Shown here piece after piece: positions 11,209-22,168 of a DNA stretch of 64,000 bases (positions are counted from its first letter, which is position 1; every line of letters begins with the position of its first letter). This DNA is from Luteimonas saliphila. Its GTDB lineage: Bacteria; Pseudomonadota; Gammaproteobacteria; Xanthomonadales; Xanthomonadaceae. The DNA lies in the NCBI RefSeq assembly GCF_016774335.1, contig NZ_JAETWA010000006.1, forward strand, positions 1 to 64,000. Reading direction: 5' to 3'. The translations under genes were made by a program, and so were the position numbers. The notes below the pieces were generated by a model. It ran no database searches and was not told where the DNA came from. It saw only the letters and a program-made list of their open reading frames with translations.

Positions 11209-11676
11209 ATGCTGCTGTTGACCCTCAACATCCTGTTCGTCCTGGTCGCGATCGCAATGATCGCCCTGATCCTCATGCAGCGCGGCGCCGGCGCATCGGC
11301 CGGCTCGGGCTTCGGCGGCGGCGCTTCCGCCACGGTGTTCGGCGCGCGCGGTTCCGCCAATTTCCTCAGCAAGGCCACCAAATGGCTGGCGATCGCGTTC
11401 TTCGCGATCACCCTGTTCATGGCGTGGTACGCGACGCGCCAGGCGGTCGATCCGGCCGCGGACGCCGATCTCGGCGTGATGTCGCAGGTGCCGGCGGCGC
11501 CGGCCGCCCCGGGCGCCGTGAGCGTACCCGCCGCGCCTGCCGCCACGTCGAGCGTCCCCACCGCGCCGGACGTGCAGCCGTCGGCCACGCAGGCGCAGGA
11601 TTCGACCGTGCCTGCTGCGCCTGCGGAATCGGCGCCGGTGGCGGAAGACGCCGACCCGCCTGCGCAAACGCAGTAG
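11209..11676 (+). CDS. secG: preprotein translocase subunit SecG
   Basis: SecG is the small inner-membrane subunit of SecYEG. The 155-residue protein has an N-terminal membrane segment (LLTLNILFVLVAIAMIALIL), the conserved loop with QRGAGASAGSGFGGG and the phenylalanine-rich second segment (about residues 60-78). From about residue 90 it carries a long Ala/Pro/Val-rich tail ending in acidic residues, longer than in E. coli SecG (110 aa) but common in this family. It lies 36 bp downstream of tpiA and is likely in the same transcript. Confidence 0.93.
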   Translation: MLLLTLNILFVLVAIAMIALILMQRGAGASAGSGFGGGASATVFGARGSANFLSKATKWLAIAFFAITLFMAWYATRQAVDPAADADLGVMSQVPAAPAAPGAVSVPAAPAATSSVPTAPDVQPSATQAQDSTVPAAPAESAPVAEDADPPAQTQ

Positions 11677-11730
11677 GAAGGCTTACAATTGCTGCAATGC
11701 CGCGGCGGTCTTCGCGGCAGCTTGAATTTG

Positions 11731-11815
11731 CCCAGGTGGCGGAATTGGTAGACGCACTACCTTGAGGTGGTAGCGGCTTCGGTCGTGGGGGTTCGAGTCC
11801 CCCCTTGGGCACCAC
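11731..11815 (+). tRNA. tRNA-Leu (GAG)
   Basis: An 85-nt class II tRNA with encoded CCA. Acceptor gcccagg pairs with cttgggc (one G-U), anticodon stem ctacc/ggtag closes a 7-nt loop TTGAGGT (anticodon GAG), the variable arm is cggcttcggtcg, and the T arm is ggggg-ttcgagt-ccccc. A promoter-like TACAAT lies at 11684-11689 without a good -35, so it may be co-transcribed with secG. It sits 73 bp upstream of nuoA. Confidence 0.97.
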
Positions 11816-11888
11816 TCATCGATTGCGCGCGTTCCGGCGCGCCGAGCAACGGCCGCGGCGACGCGGCAAGTAGCCGAGAGAACAACGC

Positions 11889-12245
11889 GTGCTGGCCGAA
11901 TACCTGCCGACCCTGCTGTTCCTGATCGTGGCCACCGGTATCGGCATCGCGTTGCTGATCATCGGCAACCTGCTGGGACCCAAGCGGCCCTCGCCGGAAA
12001 AGCTGTCGCCGTACGAATGCGGCTTCTCCGCGTTCGAGGACGCGCGCATGCAGTTCGACGTGCGCTACTACCTGATCGCGATCCAGTTCATCATCTTCGA
12101 CCTGGAGATCATCTTCATCGTGCCGTGGGCCACGGTATTCCGCGAGCTCGGGCCGCTCGGCCTGGTGGAGATGGGCATCTTCGCGGGCATGCTGCTGCTC
12201 GGATTCATCTACGTGTGGAAGAAGGGAGCGCTGGAATGGGAGTGA
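11889..12245 (+). CDS. nuoA: NADH-quinone oxidoreductase subunit A
   Basis: NuoA is a membrane subunit of complex I at the Q-chamber interface with NuoH and NuoJ. The 118-residue protein has three hydrophobic segments and the conserved cytoplasmic loop [21 protein letters not shown] region carrying the Cys and acidic residues of the ND3 loop. It starts with GTG at 11889 after gccgagagaacaac, a weak ribosome-binding site. It is the first gene of the nuo operon, and overlaps nuoB by 10 bp. Confidence 0.95.
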   Translation: MLAEYLPTLLFLIVATGIGIALLIIGNLLGPKRPSPEKLSPYECGFSAFEDARMQFDVRYYLIAIQFIIFDLEIIFIVPWATVFRELGPLGLVEMGIFAGMLLLGFIYVWKKGALEWE

Positions 12246-12820
12246 TCCAGGCGATCCGCGGCCTCGCGGATTCGGCCAGCAACCCGCTGCCCGAGGGCCG
12301 GCTCGACGACATCCTGCGTCCCGAGGGCGAGAATCCGCTGCTCGAGCGCGGCTTCGTCACCACAAGCTCCGACGTGCTGCTCAACTGGGCACGCACCGGC
12401 TCGATGTGGCCGATGACCTTCGGCCTGGCCTGCTGCGCGGTGGAAATGATGCACGCCGGCGCGGCGCGCCTGGACCTCGACCGCTACGGCGTGGTGTTCC
12501 GCCCGTCGCCGCGCCAGTCCGACGTGATGATCGTGGCAGGCACCCTGGTCAACAAGATGGCGCCGGCGCTGCGCAAGGTCTACGACCAGATGCCCAGCCC
12601 GAAGTGGGTCATCTCGATGGGCAGCTGCGCCAACGGCGGCGGCTACTACCATTATTCCTACGCGGTGGTGCGCGGCTGCGACCGCATCGTGCCGGTCGAC
12701 GTCTACGTCCCCGGCTGCCCGCCCACCGCCGAGGCGCTGGTCTACGGCATCCTGCAGCTGCAGAAGAAGATCCGCCGCGCCAGCAACTTCGGCGACGACA
12801 AGACGGGGCTGCGCGAATGA
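12236..12820 (+). CDS. nuoB: NADH-quinone oxidoreductase subunit B
   Basis: NuoB (PSST) carries cluster N2, the last iron-sulfur centre that reduces quinone. The 194-residue protein has the tandem cysteines C66-C67 ([10 protein letters not shown]), C131 (MGSCANGG) and C161 (VPGCPPT), all four N2 ligands. The start at 12236 (ATGGGAGTG) overlaps the end of nuoA; the sequence upstream in this frame is nuoA antiframe and not conserved. The stop overlaps nuoC by ATGA. Confidence 0.97.
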   Translation: MGVIQAIRGLADSASNPLPEGRLDDILRPEGENPLLERGFVTTSSDVLLNWARTGSMWPMTFGLACCAVEMMHAGAARLDLDRYGVVFRPSPRQSDVMIVAGTLVNKMAPALRKVYDQMPSPKWVISMGSCANGGGYYHYSYAVVRGCDRIVPVDVYVPGCPPTAEALVYGILQLQKKIRRASNFGDDKTGLRE

Positions 12821-13575
12821 GCGAGCCGTTGTCCGCGTTCGTCGAGCGCCTGCGCGCGCGCTTCCCCGATGGCGTGGTCTCCGTGGCGATGCCGCGGGGC
12901 GAAGTCGGCATCGTCACCTCCGGCGACTGGCTGGAGGCCTGCGCAGCGCTGCGCGACGAGTTCGGCTTCGAGTCTCTGGTCGACCTGTGCGGCGCCGATT
13001 ACCTGGGCTACGGCGCCGACGAATGGGACACCGACGCTTCCTCGGAAGGCTTCAGCCGCGGCGTCGAGGGGCGCGGGCCTGGGCGCTTCGGCTTCGGCGA
13101 GGCGACGACGCAGCAACTGGCGCAGCCCGACGGTATCGGCGCGATCCCGGTGCCGCAGCGCCGCTTCGCCGCCGTCGCGCAACTGCTGTCGGTCCAGCAC
13201 AACCGCCGGGTGCGCGTGACCTGTTTCGCGCCCAGCGACGACCTGCCGGTGGTCTCGTCGCTGACCGGCCTGTGGCCGGTCGCCAACTGGTTCGAGCGCG
13301 AAGCGTTCGACCTGTTCGGCATCATCTTCCAGGGCCATCCCGACCTGCGCCGGATCCTGACCGACTACGGTTTCATCGGCCACCCGTTCCGCAAGGACTT
13401 CCCCCTGATCGGCAACGTCGAGGTCCGCTACGACGCCGAGAAGAAGCGCGTGATCTACGAGCCGGTGACCTCGGTCGAGCCGCGCGTCAACGTGCCGCGC
13501 GTGATCCGCGACGATGCGCGTTACCAGACCGCGGTCGGCGAACAGATGGCGCGGCGTACCGGAGACGCGAAGTGA
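12817..13575 (+). CDS. nuoC: NADH-quinone oxidoreductase subunit C
   Basis: NuoC (30-kDa subunit) is a peripheral-arm scaffold that packs against NuoD. The 252-residue protein has the family signature from about residue 160 ([19 protein letters not shown], then [15 protein letters not shown]). A polar insertion at about residues 66-110 (GYGADEW...GFSRGVEG...FGFGEA) is characteristic of xanthomonad NuoC and makes it longer than in many bacteria. It overlaps nuoB (ATGA) and nuoD (GTGA); it is a separate gene, not a NuoCD fusion. Confidence 0.95.
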   Translation: MSEPLSAFVERLRARFPDGVVSVAMPRGEVGIVTSGDWLEACAALRDEFGFESLVDLCGADYLGYGADEWDTDASSEGFSRGVEGRGPGRFGFGEATTQQLAQPDGIGAIPVPQRRFAAVAQLLSVQHNRRVRVTCFAPSDDLPVVSSLTGLWPVANWFEREAFDLFGIIFQGHPDLRRILTDYGFIGHPFRKDFPLIGNVEVRYDAEKKRVIYEPVTSVEPRVNVPRVIRDDARYQTAVGEQMARRTGDAK

Positions 13576-14894
13576 GCGCCGTTCCGCATGTCCCCGTGCC
13601 GCAGTCGAGCGAAGGCTTCGCCAGCAGCGCTGCCGAGGGCCGCCAGGAGATCCGCAACTACACCCTGAACTTCGGCCCGCAGCACCCGGCCGCGCACGGC
13701 GTGCTGCGCCTGATCCTGGAGATGGACGGCGAGACCGTGGTCCGCGCCGATCCGCACATCGGCCTGCTGCACCGCGGCACCGAGAAGCTGGCCGAGTCCA
13801 AGCCGTTCAACCAGTCGATCGGCTACATGGACCGGCTCGACTACGTGTCGATGATGTGCAACGAGCACGCCTACGTGCTCGGAATCGAGACCCTGATGGG
13901 GATCGAGGCGCCGGAGCGCGCGCAGTACATCCGCACGCTGTTCGACGAGATCACCCGCATCCTCAACCACCTGATGTGGATCGGTTCGAACGCGCTCGAC
14001 CTGGGCGCGATGGCGGTGTTCCTGTACGCGTTCCGCGAGCGCGAGGAACTGATGGATGTCTACGAGGCGGTGTCGGGTGCGCGCATGCACGCGACCTACT
14101 ACCGTCCCGGCGGCGTCTACCGCGACCTGCCGGACCGCATGCCGCAGTACCGCGAGTCGCCGTGGCGCAAGGGCGACAAGCTCAAGCGCTTCAACGCCTG
14201 GCGCGAAGGTTCGATGCTCGACTATCTGGAAGCGTTCGCGAAGGACTTCCCGGCGCGCATCGACGAGTACGAGACGCTGCTGACCGACAACCGGATCTGG
14301 AAGCAGCGCACGGTCGGCATCGGCGTGATCCCGCCGGAGCAGGCGCTGGCCTGGGGCATGACCGGGCCGATGCTGCGCGGCTCGGGTGTGGCCTGGGACC
14401 TGCGAAAGAAGCAGCCCTACGCGAAGTACGACGCGGTCGATTTCGACATCCCGGTCGGCGTCAACGGCGACTGCTACGACCGTTACCTGGTGCGCGTGGC
14501 CGAGATGCGCCAGTCCACCCGGATCGTCGAGCAGTGCGTGCGCTGGCTGCGCGCGAATCCCGGCCCGGTGATGATCGACAACTACAAGGTCGCGCCTCCC
14601 TCCCGCGAGGAGATGAAGGACGACATGGAAGCGCTGATCCACCACTTCAAGCTGTTCACCGAGGGCTACTGCGTGCCCGCCGGCGAGACCTACTGCGCGG
14701 TCGAGGCGCCGAAGGGCGAGTTCGGCTGCTACCTGGTCAGCGACGGCGCAAACAAGCCGTTCCGAGTGCACCTGCGCGCGCCCGGATTCGCCCACCTGTC
14801 GTCGATGGACGAGATCGTGAAGGGCCACATGCTGGCCGACGTGGTGGCGATGATCGGCACCTACGACATCGTGTTCGGCGAGATCGATCGATGA
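13572..14894 (+). CDS. nuoD: NADH-quinone oxidoreductase subunit D
   Basis: NuoD (49-kDa subunit) forms the quinone-binding cavity with NuoB and NuoH. The 440-residue protein has [15 protein letters not shown] with the quinone-site histidine, HRGTEKLAE, the long helical core, and the conserved C-terminus DIVFGEIDR. The start is GTG at 13572, overlapping the nuoC stop by four bases; about 25 N-terminal residues precede the conserved block, as in Xanthomonas. It is followed by a 175-bp spacer filled with a heptad-repeat element instead of the usual overlap. Confidence 0.96.
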   Translation: MSAVPHVPVPQSSEGFASSAAEGRQEIRNYTLNFGPQHPAAHGVLRLILEMDGETVVRADPHIGLLHRGTEKLAESKPFNQSIGYMDRLDYVSMMCNEHAYVLGIETLMGIEAPERAQYIRTLFDEITRILNHLMWIGSNALDLGAMAVFLYAFREREELMDVYEAVSGARMHATYYRPGGVYRDLPDRMPQYRESPWRKGDKLKRFNAWREGSMLDYLEAFAKDFPARIDEYETLLTDNRIWKQRTVGIGVIPPEQALAWGMTGPMLRGSGVAWDLRKKQPYAKYDAVDFDIPVGVNGDCYDRYLVRVAEMRQSTRIVEQCVRWLRANPGPVMIDNYKVAPPSREEMKDDMEALIHHFKLFTEGYCVPAGETYCAVEAPKGEFGCYLVSDGANKPFRVHLRAPGFAHLSSMDEIVKGHMLADVVAMIGTYDIVFGEIDR

Positions 14895-14898
14895 AGCA

Positions 14899-15058
14899 GG
14901 GAATCGGGAATCGGGAATCGGGGATGGCAGGAGCGGAGTCGACGCGCAGCCGGACCGTGCTCGTCCTGCGCGATTCGCTGGCCGCCAGGCAGAACCTGGT
15001 GGTTTCCGCGTCCCGCTCTTTGGCTATTCGATTCCCCATTCCCCATTCCCCATTCCCG
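14899..15058. repeat. heptad-repeat bracketed element, nuoD-nuoE
   Basis: A 160-bp intergenic element. The left end has tandem 7-mers GGGAATC at 14899, 14906 and 14913, then GGGGATG at 14920. The right end has ATTCCCC at 15031, 15038 and 15045, then ATTCCCG at 15052. The right heptads are the reverse complement of GGGGAAT, so the ends are inverted relative to each other and can pair into a long stem. The 104-bp interior has no coding frame. The right end stops 11 bp before the nuoE ATG and displaces any Shine-Dalgarno. A second element of the same design lies between infB and rbfA. Confidence 0.8.
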
Positions 15059-15069
15059 GCTCCACCCGC

Positions 15070-15596
15070 ATGAAAGCCACCGGCAACTTCGAGAATGCGC
15101 GCAACGTCGACCCGATGGTCGTGCTGAGCGATGCCACGCGTTCGCACATCGACCACTGGCTGGCGAAATTCCCGCCGGACCGCAAGCGCTCGGCCGTGCT
15201 GCAGGGTCTGCATGCGGCGCAGGAGCAGAACGGCGGCTGGCTGAGCGACGAGTTGATCGCGGGCGTCGCGAAGTATCTGGACCTGCCGCCGGTGTGGGCC
15301 TACGAGGTGGCGACCTTCTATTCGATGTTCGAGACCGAGCGGGTGGGGCGCAACAACGTCGCCTTCTGCACCAACATCAGTTGCTGGCTCAACGGCGCCG
15401 AGGAGATGGTCGCGCACGCCGAGAAGAAGCTCGGCTGCAAGCTGGGCGAGTCCACCGCCGACGGCCGCGTCTACCTCAAGCGCGAGGAAGAATGCGTCGC
15501 CGCCTGCTGCGGCGCGCCGGTGGTCGTGATCAACGGGCACTACCACGAAAAGCTCACGCCCGAGCGTGTGGACGAGCTGCTGGACGGGCTGAAGTG

Positions 15597-15597
<1 letters not shown>
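15070..15597 (+). CDS. nuoE: NADH-quinone oxidoreductase subunit E
   Basis: NuoE (24-kDa subunit) carries the [2Fe-2S] cluster N1a next to the FMN of NuoF. The 175-residue thioredoxin-fold protein has cluster ligands C100 and C105 (FCTNISCW) and C142 and C146 (ECVAACCG). Length is normal. The start at 15070 is supported by the conserved N-terminus MKATGNF; upstream cggctccacccgc offers no ribosome-binding site, because the heptad repeat element ends right there. It overlaps nuoF by one base (TGATG). Confidence 0.96.
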
Positions 15598-16960
<1,363 letters not shown>

Positions 16961-16964
<4 letters not shown>

Positions 16965-19222
16965 GCGCACAGCCCGTCAACCCGAACCTGCCGCCGGACC
17001 ACGTCACCGTCTTCATCGACGGCGTGGAGCTGGCCGCCCCCAAGGGCTCGATGATCATCCATGCCGCCGACAAGGCCGGCATCCCGATCCCGCGCTTCTG
17101 CTACCACGACAAGCTGTCGATCGCCGCCAACTGCCGGATGTGCCTGGTCGACACCGAGGTCGGCGGGCGGTCCGCGCCGAAGCCCTCGCCGGCCTGCGCC
17201 ACGCCGGTGATGGACGGGCTGAAGGTCTTCACGCGCAACGAGAAGGCGCTCAAGGCGCAGCGCAACGTGATGGAGTTCCTGCTGATCAACCATCCGCTCG
17301 ACTGCCCGATCTGCGACCAGGGCGGCGAGTGCGAACTGCAGGACCTCTCGCTCGGCTACGGCCGCTCGGTGAGCCGTTTCGTCGAGCGCAAGCGCGTGAT
17401 CGCCGACGAGGACATGGGACCGCTGGTCGCGACCGAGATGACGCGCTGCATCCAGTGCACGCGCTGCGTCCGGTTCACCGCGGAGATCGCCGGCACCTAC
17501 GAGCTGGGCGGGATGCAGCGCGGCGAGAACCTGCAGATCGGCACCTACGACGGCAAGCCGCTGACCACCGAGCTGTCCGGCAACGTGATCGACGTGTGTC
17601 CGGTGGGCGCGCTGACCAACAAGGTGTTCCGCTTCCGCGCGCGCCCGTGGGAACTGATCGCGAAGGAATCCCTGGGCTTCCACGACGCGCTCGGCAGCAA
17701 CCTGTTCCTCCACCTGCGCCGCGGCGACGTGATGCGCGCGGTGCCGCGAGACAACGAGGCGGTCAACGAGTGCTGGCTGTCGGACCGCGACCGCTATTCG
17801 CACCAGGGCCTGTACGCCGACGATCGCGCCGTGCAGCCGCTGGTGCGCGTGGCGTCCAACGGCGACGAAGGCGACTGGCGCGAAGCGACGTGGGACGAGG
17901 CGCTGGCGAAGGCCGCGCAGATCCTGCGCGACAACGCCGCCGACAACCTCGGCGTGCTGGTGCATCCGGCGACCTCGAACGAGGAGGGCGCGCTGCTGGC
18001 AAGGCTCGCCGAGGGCCTGGGGACCGGCAACCTCGATCACCGCATCGCCCAGCGCGACCTGTCCGACGGCGCGGTGGCCGAACCCTTCGCGGTGCCGGCA
18101 GCGGAGATCGAACTGGCCGACGCGATCGTGATCGTGGGCTGCAACCTGCGCCACGAGGTGCCTCTGCTGCACCAGCGCGTGCGCAAGGCGTTCCTGCGCG
18201 GGGCGAAGGTGCACGTGGTCGGCCCGGTCGATTTCGAGTTCGCGTTCGACATCGCCTCGAAGGCGATCGTCGCGCCGTCGCAGGTGCCCGCCGCGCTCGG
18301 CTCCGCGGAACTGGCGGAGGCGGTGAAGGGCGCGGAACGCATCGCCGTGATCGTGGGCGCCGTCGCCGAGAACGGCATGCATGCCGCTGCGATCCGTGCG
18401 GCTGCTGCCGACTTCGCCCGTACCGCCAACGCGTCGCTGTGCCGGATCCCGCAGGGCGCGAACGCGGTCGGCCTGGCGCGCCATGGCGTGCTGCCTTCCG
18501 CACTCGATGCAGGCGCGATGCTGGCGCAGCCGCGCAGCGCGTACGTGCTCTACGGCATCGAACCGGGCCTCGACTTCGCGGACCAGGCCGCCGCGCTCAA
18601 GGCGCTGGGCGGGGCGCAGGTGGTGACGTTCAGCCATTTCGCCTGCCAGTCGACGCGTCGCGTCGCCGACGTGATCCTGCCGATCGCGACGCTGTTCGAG
18701 AACGATGCGACGCTCACCAACCTCGATGGCCGCGACCAGCGTGCGGTTGCCGCCGGCAAGCTCCCCGGCGCGGCCCGACAGGGCTGGACGGTGTTGCGTG
18801 CGCTCGCGGCCGCCCTCGACCTGCCGAACTTCGCGTTCACCGACCTTGCCGGCCTGCGCAGCGGGTTGCAGACGACGCAACCGGCTGCTCCGCGCGGCGG
18901 GGCTGCCCCCGCGTCTTCGGGCGAAGGATTCGAACTGGCGGTCTCGCAGGCGATCTACCGTGTCGATGGGCTCACGCGGCGCGCGCAGGCGCTGCAGGCG
19001 CATCCGCTCAACGTCGGTCCGCGCATCAGCCTGCATCCGGGCGACGCGCTTGCGGCGAAACTGGAAAACGGCGCGATGGCGAAGGTCGTCAACGCCGCCG
19101 GCACCGCGACGTTGCAGGTCAACGTCAGCGAGGCCGTCGCCCCGGGCTGCGCCTGGATCGAATCCGGCCATGGCGCGACCGCGGCACTGGGTGCCGGCAA
19201 CGTCACGGTGGTGGCCGCATGA
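16961..19222 (+). CDS. nuoG: NADH-quinone oxidoreductase subunit G
   Basis: NuoG (75-kDa subunit) carries the iron-sulfur wire of the peripheral arm. In the 753-residue protein the ligands are visible: [2Fe-2S] N1b C47, C58, C61, C79; N5 with His ligand H111, C115, C118, C124 ([14 protein letters not shown]); N4 C163, C166, C169 (CIQCTRC) and C213 (DVCPVGAL). A molybdopterin-oxidoreductase-like domain lacking a cofactor follows. I see no extra N7 cysteine motif. Start is GTG, overlapping nuoF by four bases. The last 130 residues are more Ala-rich and variable. Confidence 0.96.
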
Positions 19223-20322
19223 GCGCGACCAATACCGCCACGCTGCTCTCGGGCTGGACCGCGCCGCTGCACGACTGGCTGTTGTCGCTGGGCGCGATCG
19301 GCGTGATCGTGTGGATCGTGCTCAAGGTACTCGCGATCGCGGTGCCGGTGATCCTCGCGGTCGCGTTCTACGTGGTCTGGGAGCGCAAGCTGATCGGCTG
19401 GATGCACGTGCGCCACGGGCCGATGTACGTGGGCTGGGGAGTGCTGCAGGCCTTCGCCGACGTGTTCAAGCTGCTGTTCAAGGAAGTCATCCAGCCGACC
19501 AACGCGCAGAAGGCGCTGTACATCCTGGCGCCGCTGCTCACGCTGGCGCCCGCGTTCGCGGCCTGGGCGGTGGTGCCGTTCGATGCGCAGCTGGTGCTGT
19601 CCAACGCGAATGCGGGACTGCTCTACCTGCTGGCGATGACTTCGCTGGGCGTGTACGGCATCATCCTGGCGGGCTGGGCGTCGAACTCGAAGTACGCCTT
19701 CCTCGGCGCGATGCGTTCGGCCGCGCAGGTGGTCAGCTACGAGATCGCGATGGGCTTCGCCCTGGTGGGCGTGATGGTCGGCGCGGGCAGCCTGAACCTG
19801 TCGCAGATCGTGATGGCGCAGTCGGGCGATGCCGGCCTGTTCGAATGGTTCTGGTTGCCGATGCTGCCGCTGTTCGTCGTCTACTTCATCTCCGGCGTTG
19901 CCGAGACCAACCGCGCGCCGTTCGACGTGGTCGAGGGCGAGTCCGAGATCGTCGCCGGCCACATGGTCGAGTATTCGGGCTCGGCGTTCGCGCTGTTTTT
20001 CCTGGCCGAGTACGCGAACATGATCCTGGTCAGCTTCCTGACCCCGATCTTCTTCCTCGGCGGCTGGCTCTCGCCGATCCCGGCGGCCTGGATCCCGGAC
20101 ATCCCCGTGCTGGGCGTGGTCCTGGGCGACGGCTGGTGGTGGCTGTTCGCGAAGGTGTTCTTCTTCGCCAGCTGTTTCATCTGGTTCCGCGCCTCGTTCC
20201 CGCGCTACCGCTACGACCAGATCATGCGGCTGGGCTGGAAGGTGTTCATCCCGCTGAGCATCGGCTGGATCGTGGTGGTGGCGTTGATGGCGTATTTCGG
20301 CGTGTTCGAGGCGGGCGTCTGA
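19219..20322 (+). CDS. nuoH: NADH-quinone oxidoreductase subunit H
   Basis: NuoH (ND1) is the membrane subunit that joins the peripheral and membrane arms and lines the quinone tunnel. The 367-residue protein has eight or nine transmembrane segments, the signature [15 protein letters not shown] (here WERKLIGW), and the acidic loop [19 protein letters not shown] near residue 230. It overlaps nuoG (ATGA) and nuoI (TGATG). Confidence 0.96.
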   Translation: MSATNTATLLSGWTAPLHDWLLSLGAIGVIVWIVLKVLAIAVPVILAVAFYVVWERKLIGWMHVRHGPMYVGWGVLQAFADVFKLLFKEVIQPTNAQKALYILAPLLTLAPAFAAWAVVPFDAQLVLSNANAGLLYLLAMTSLGVYGIILAGWASNSKYAFLGAMRSAAQVVSYEIAMGFALVGVMVGAGSLNLSQIVMAQSGDAGLFEWFWLPMLPLFVVYFISGVAETNRAPFDVVEGESEIVAGHMVEYSGSAFALFFLAEYANMILVSFLTPIFFLGGWLSPIPAAWIPDIPVLGVVLGDGWWWLFAKVFFFASCFIWFRASFPRYRYDQIMRLGWKVFIPLSIGWIVVVALMAYFGVFEAGV

Positions 20323-20810
20323 TGGACAAGCTGGTTTCCTGGTTCCGTAGCCTGCTGCTGCTCGAGCTGCTCGGCGGCCTGTGGCTGACGCTGAAGTACC
20401 TGTTCCGTCCCAAGTACACGCTGATGTACCCGATGGAGAAGACGCCGCAATCGCCGCGCTTCCGCGGCCTGCACGCGCTGCGCCGCTATCCGAACGGCGA
20501 GGAGCGCTGCATCGCCTGCAAGCTGTGCGAGGCGGTGTGCCCCGCGCTGGCGATCACCATCGATTCGGAACCGCGCGAGGACGGCACCCGCCGCACCACG
20601 CGCTACGACATCGACCTGTTCAAGTGCATCTACTGCGGCTTCTGCGAGGAATCGTGCCCGGTGGACTCGATCGTCGAGACCCACGTGCACGAATACCACT
20701 TCGAGAACCGGGGCGAGAACATTCTCACCAAGCCCAAGCTGCTGGCGATCGGCGACCGGCTCGAGGCCGAGATCGCCGAGCGCCGCGCCGCCGACGCCGC
20801 CTTCCGATAA
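20322..20810 (+). CDS. nuoI: NADH-quinone oxidoreductase subunit I
   Basis: NuoI (TYKY) is a ferredoxin-like subunit with clusters N6a and N6b, relaying electrons to NuoB. The 162-residue protein has two classic CxxCxxCxxxCP motifs: C63, C66, C69, C73 ([12 protein letters not shown]) and C102, C105, C108, C112 ([12 protein letters not shown]), preceded by an amphipathic N-terminal helix that anchors it to NuoH. Length normal; 10 bp separate it from nuoJ. Confidence 0.97.
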   Translation: MDKLVSWFRSLLLLELLGGLWLTLKYLFRPKYTLMYPMEKTPQSPRFRGLHALRRYPNGEERCIACKLCEAVCPALAITIDSEPREDGTRRTTRYDIDLFKCIYCGFCEESCPVDSIVETHVHEYHFENRGENILTKPKLLAIGDRLEAEIAERRAADAAFR

Positions 20811-20820
20811 GCGACCGACC

Positions 20821-21468
20821 ATGGATTTCGCCCTTCTCGCCTTCCTCGCCTTCGCCGCCGTGGCCGTCGCCTCGGCCGGTGCGGTGATCAGCGTCAGGAA
20901 CCCGGTGCATGCCGCGCTGTTCCTGGTGCTGACCTTCTTCACCGTGGCCTGCACCTGGATCCTCGCCGGGGCCGAATTCCTGGGGGTGGCGCTGATCCTG
21001 GTCTATGTCGGCGCGGTGATGGTGCTGTTCCTGTTCGTGGTGATGATGCTCGACATCGACGTCGTGCCGTTGCGCGAGGGGTACGTGCGCTACCTCCCGG
21101 TGGGATTGCTGGTGGCGGTGGTGATGCTGGTCGAGATGCTCACCCTGATCGGGGTCAGGGGGCGGTTTGCGCCGTTCGGCGCCGACCCGGTCGATGCCGC
21201 GGGGGTGAACAACGTCAGCTGGATCGCGCGCCGCCTGTTCACCGAGTTCCTGCTGCCGTTCGAGGTCGCCGCCCTGATCCTGACCGTGGCCGTCATCGCC
21301 GCGGTCACCCTGACCCTGCGCCGTCGCCCGGGCACCAAGCACCAGAACCCGGGCGAGCAGTCGCGGGTGCAGGCGAAGGACCGTTTCCGCATGGTCAGCA
21401 TGCCCGCCGAGAAGCGGCCCGATGCTTCCGCGCAGGACGCCGTTATGGGCGAGGGAGAAGCCAAATGA
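20821..21468 (+). CDS. nuoJ: NADH-quinone oxidoreductase subunit J
   Basis: NuoJ (ND6) is a membrane-arm subunit with five transmembrane helices, the third of which contains the conserved [16 protein letters not shown] segment with the pi-bulge that changes during turnover. The 215-residue protein ends in a hydrophilic tail of about 45 residues (after [15 protein letters not shown]) that is probably cytoplasmic. It overlaps nuoK by ATGA. Confidence 0.95.
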   Translation: MDFALLAFLAFAAVAVASAGAVISVRNPVHAALFLVLTFFTVACTWILAGAEFLGVALILVYVGAVMVLFLFVVMMLDIDVVPLREGYVRYLPVGLLVAVVMLVEMLTLIGVRGRFAPFGADPVDAAGVNNVSWIARRLFTEFLLPFEVAALILTVAVIAAVTLTLRRRPGTKHQNPGEQSRVQAKDRFRMVSMPAEKRPDASAQDAVMGEGEAK

Positions 21469-21791
21469 CCGAATTCTTCGGCCAGGGCCTGGCCCTGGGC
21501 CACTACCTCGCGCTGGGCGCCGCGCTGTTCTGCATCAGCGTCGCCGGCATCTTCCTCAACCGCAAGAACGTCATCATCCTGCTGATGTCGATCGAGTTGA
21601 TGCTGCTCGCGGTCAACATCAACTTCATCGCGTTCTCGCGCCATTTCGGCGACGAGGCGGGGCAGATCTTCGTGTTCTTCATCCTGACCGTCGCCGCGGC
21701 CGAGGCCGCGATCGGTCTGGCGATCCTGGTCACGCTGTTCCGCAACCGGCGCACGATCAACGTCGCCGAAATCGATTCGCTGAAGGGGTGA
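21465..21791 (+). CDS. nuoK: NADH-quinone oxidoreductase subunit K
   Basis: NuoK (ND4L) is a 108-residue, three-helix membrane subunit in the proton path beside NuoJ and NuoN. The conserved glutamates lie in [13 protein letters not shown] (helix 2) and the following helix around [12 protein letters not shown]. It is followed by a 377-bp spacer made of hairpin repeats, a break in an otherwise overlapping operon. Confidence 0.95.
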   Translation: MTEFFGQGLALGHYLALGAALFCISVAGIFLNRKNVIILLMSIELMLLAVNINFIAFSRHFGDEAGQIFVFFILTVAAAEAAIGLAILVTLFRNRRTINVAEIDSLKG

Positions 21792-21792
21792 G

Positions 21793-22140
21793 CCGCAGCG
21801 CTTGCGAGCCACCGGCTCGCGCTGCGGCGAACGCCCGGCCATGGATGGCCGGGCAGGGTCTCCCCGGGCCCAACGCGGTACCGCCATGGATGGCTGCGGT
21901 GCAAACGTGATGCAACGCAGCGCTTGCGAGCCACCGGCTCGCGCTGCGGCGAACGCCCGGCCAAGGATGGCCGGGCCGGGTTTCTCCGGAGCCCGTGCGG
22001 TACCGCCATGGATGGCGAAGGAAACACCGAGGCGCGGGGACGAGCCACCGGCTCGCGCCGCGGCGAGCGCCCGGCCATGGGTGGCCGGGCCGGGCTCTCC
22101 GGAGCCCATGCTGCATCGCCATGGACGGCAACAATGAAGG
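21793..22140. repeat. triple hairpin-array repeat between nuoK and nuoL
   Basis: Three diverged copies of a unit of about 115-120 bp fill the spacer. Landmarks: gcgagccaccggctcgc hairpins at 21804, 21926 and (cgagccaccggctcg) 22041, so periods of 122 and 114. Each unit then carries cgcccggccatggatggccg (copy 2 has ccaagg, copy 3 ccatgg-gtgg), a third hairpin of the ctccggagcccg type and a final ccgccatggatggc (copy 3 atcgccatggacggc). The stems tolerate substitutions, so structure seems conserved more than sequence. The 28 bp after the array lead to the nuoL start. Confidence 0.8.
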
Positions 22141-22168
22141 CTGGTACGACCTGGACACTGGACGAGAA

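Noticed and set aside
21793-22140. CRISPR array in the nuoK-nuoL spacer
   Set aside because: Units are about 120 bp with diverged copies and no unique spacers; no cas genes are near.
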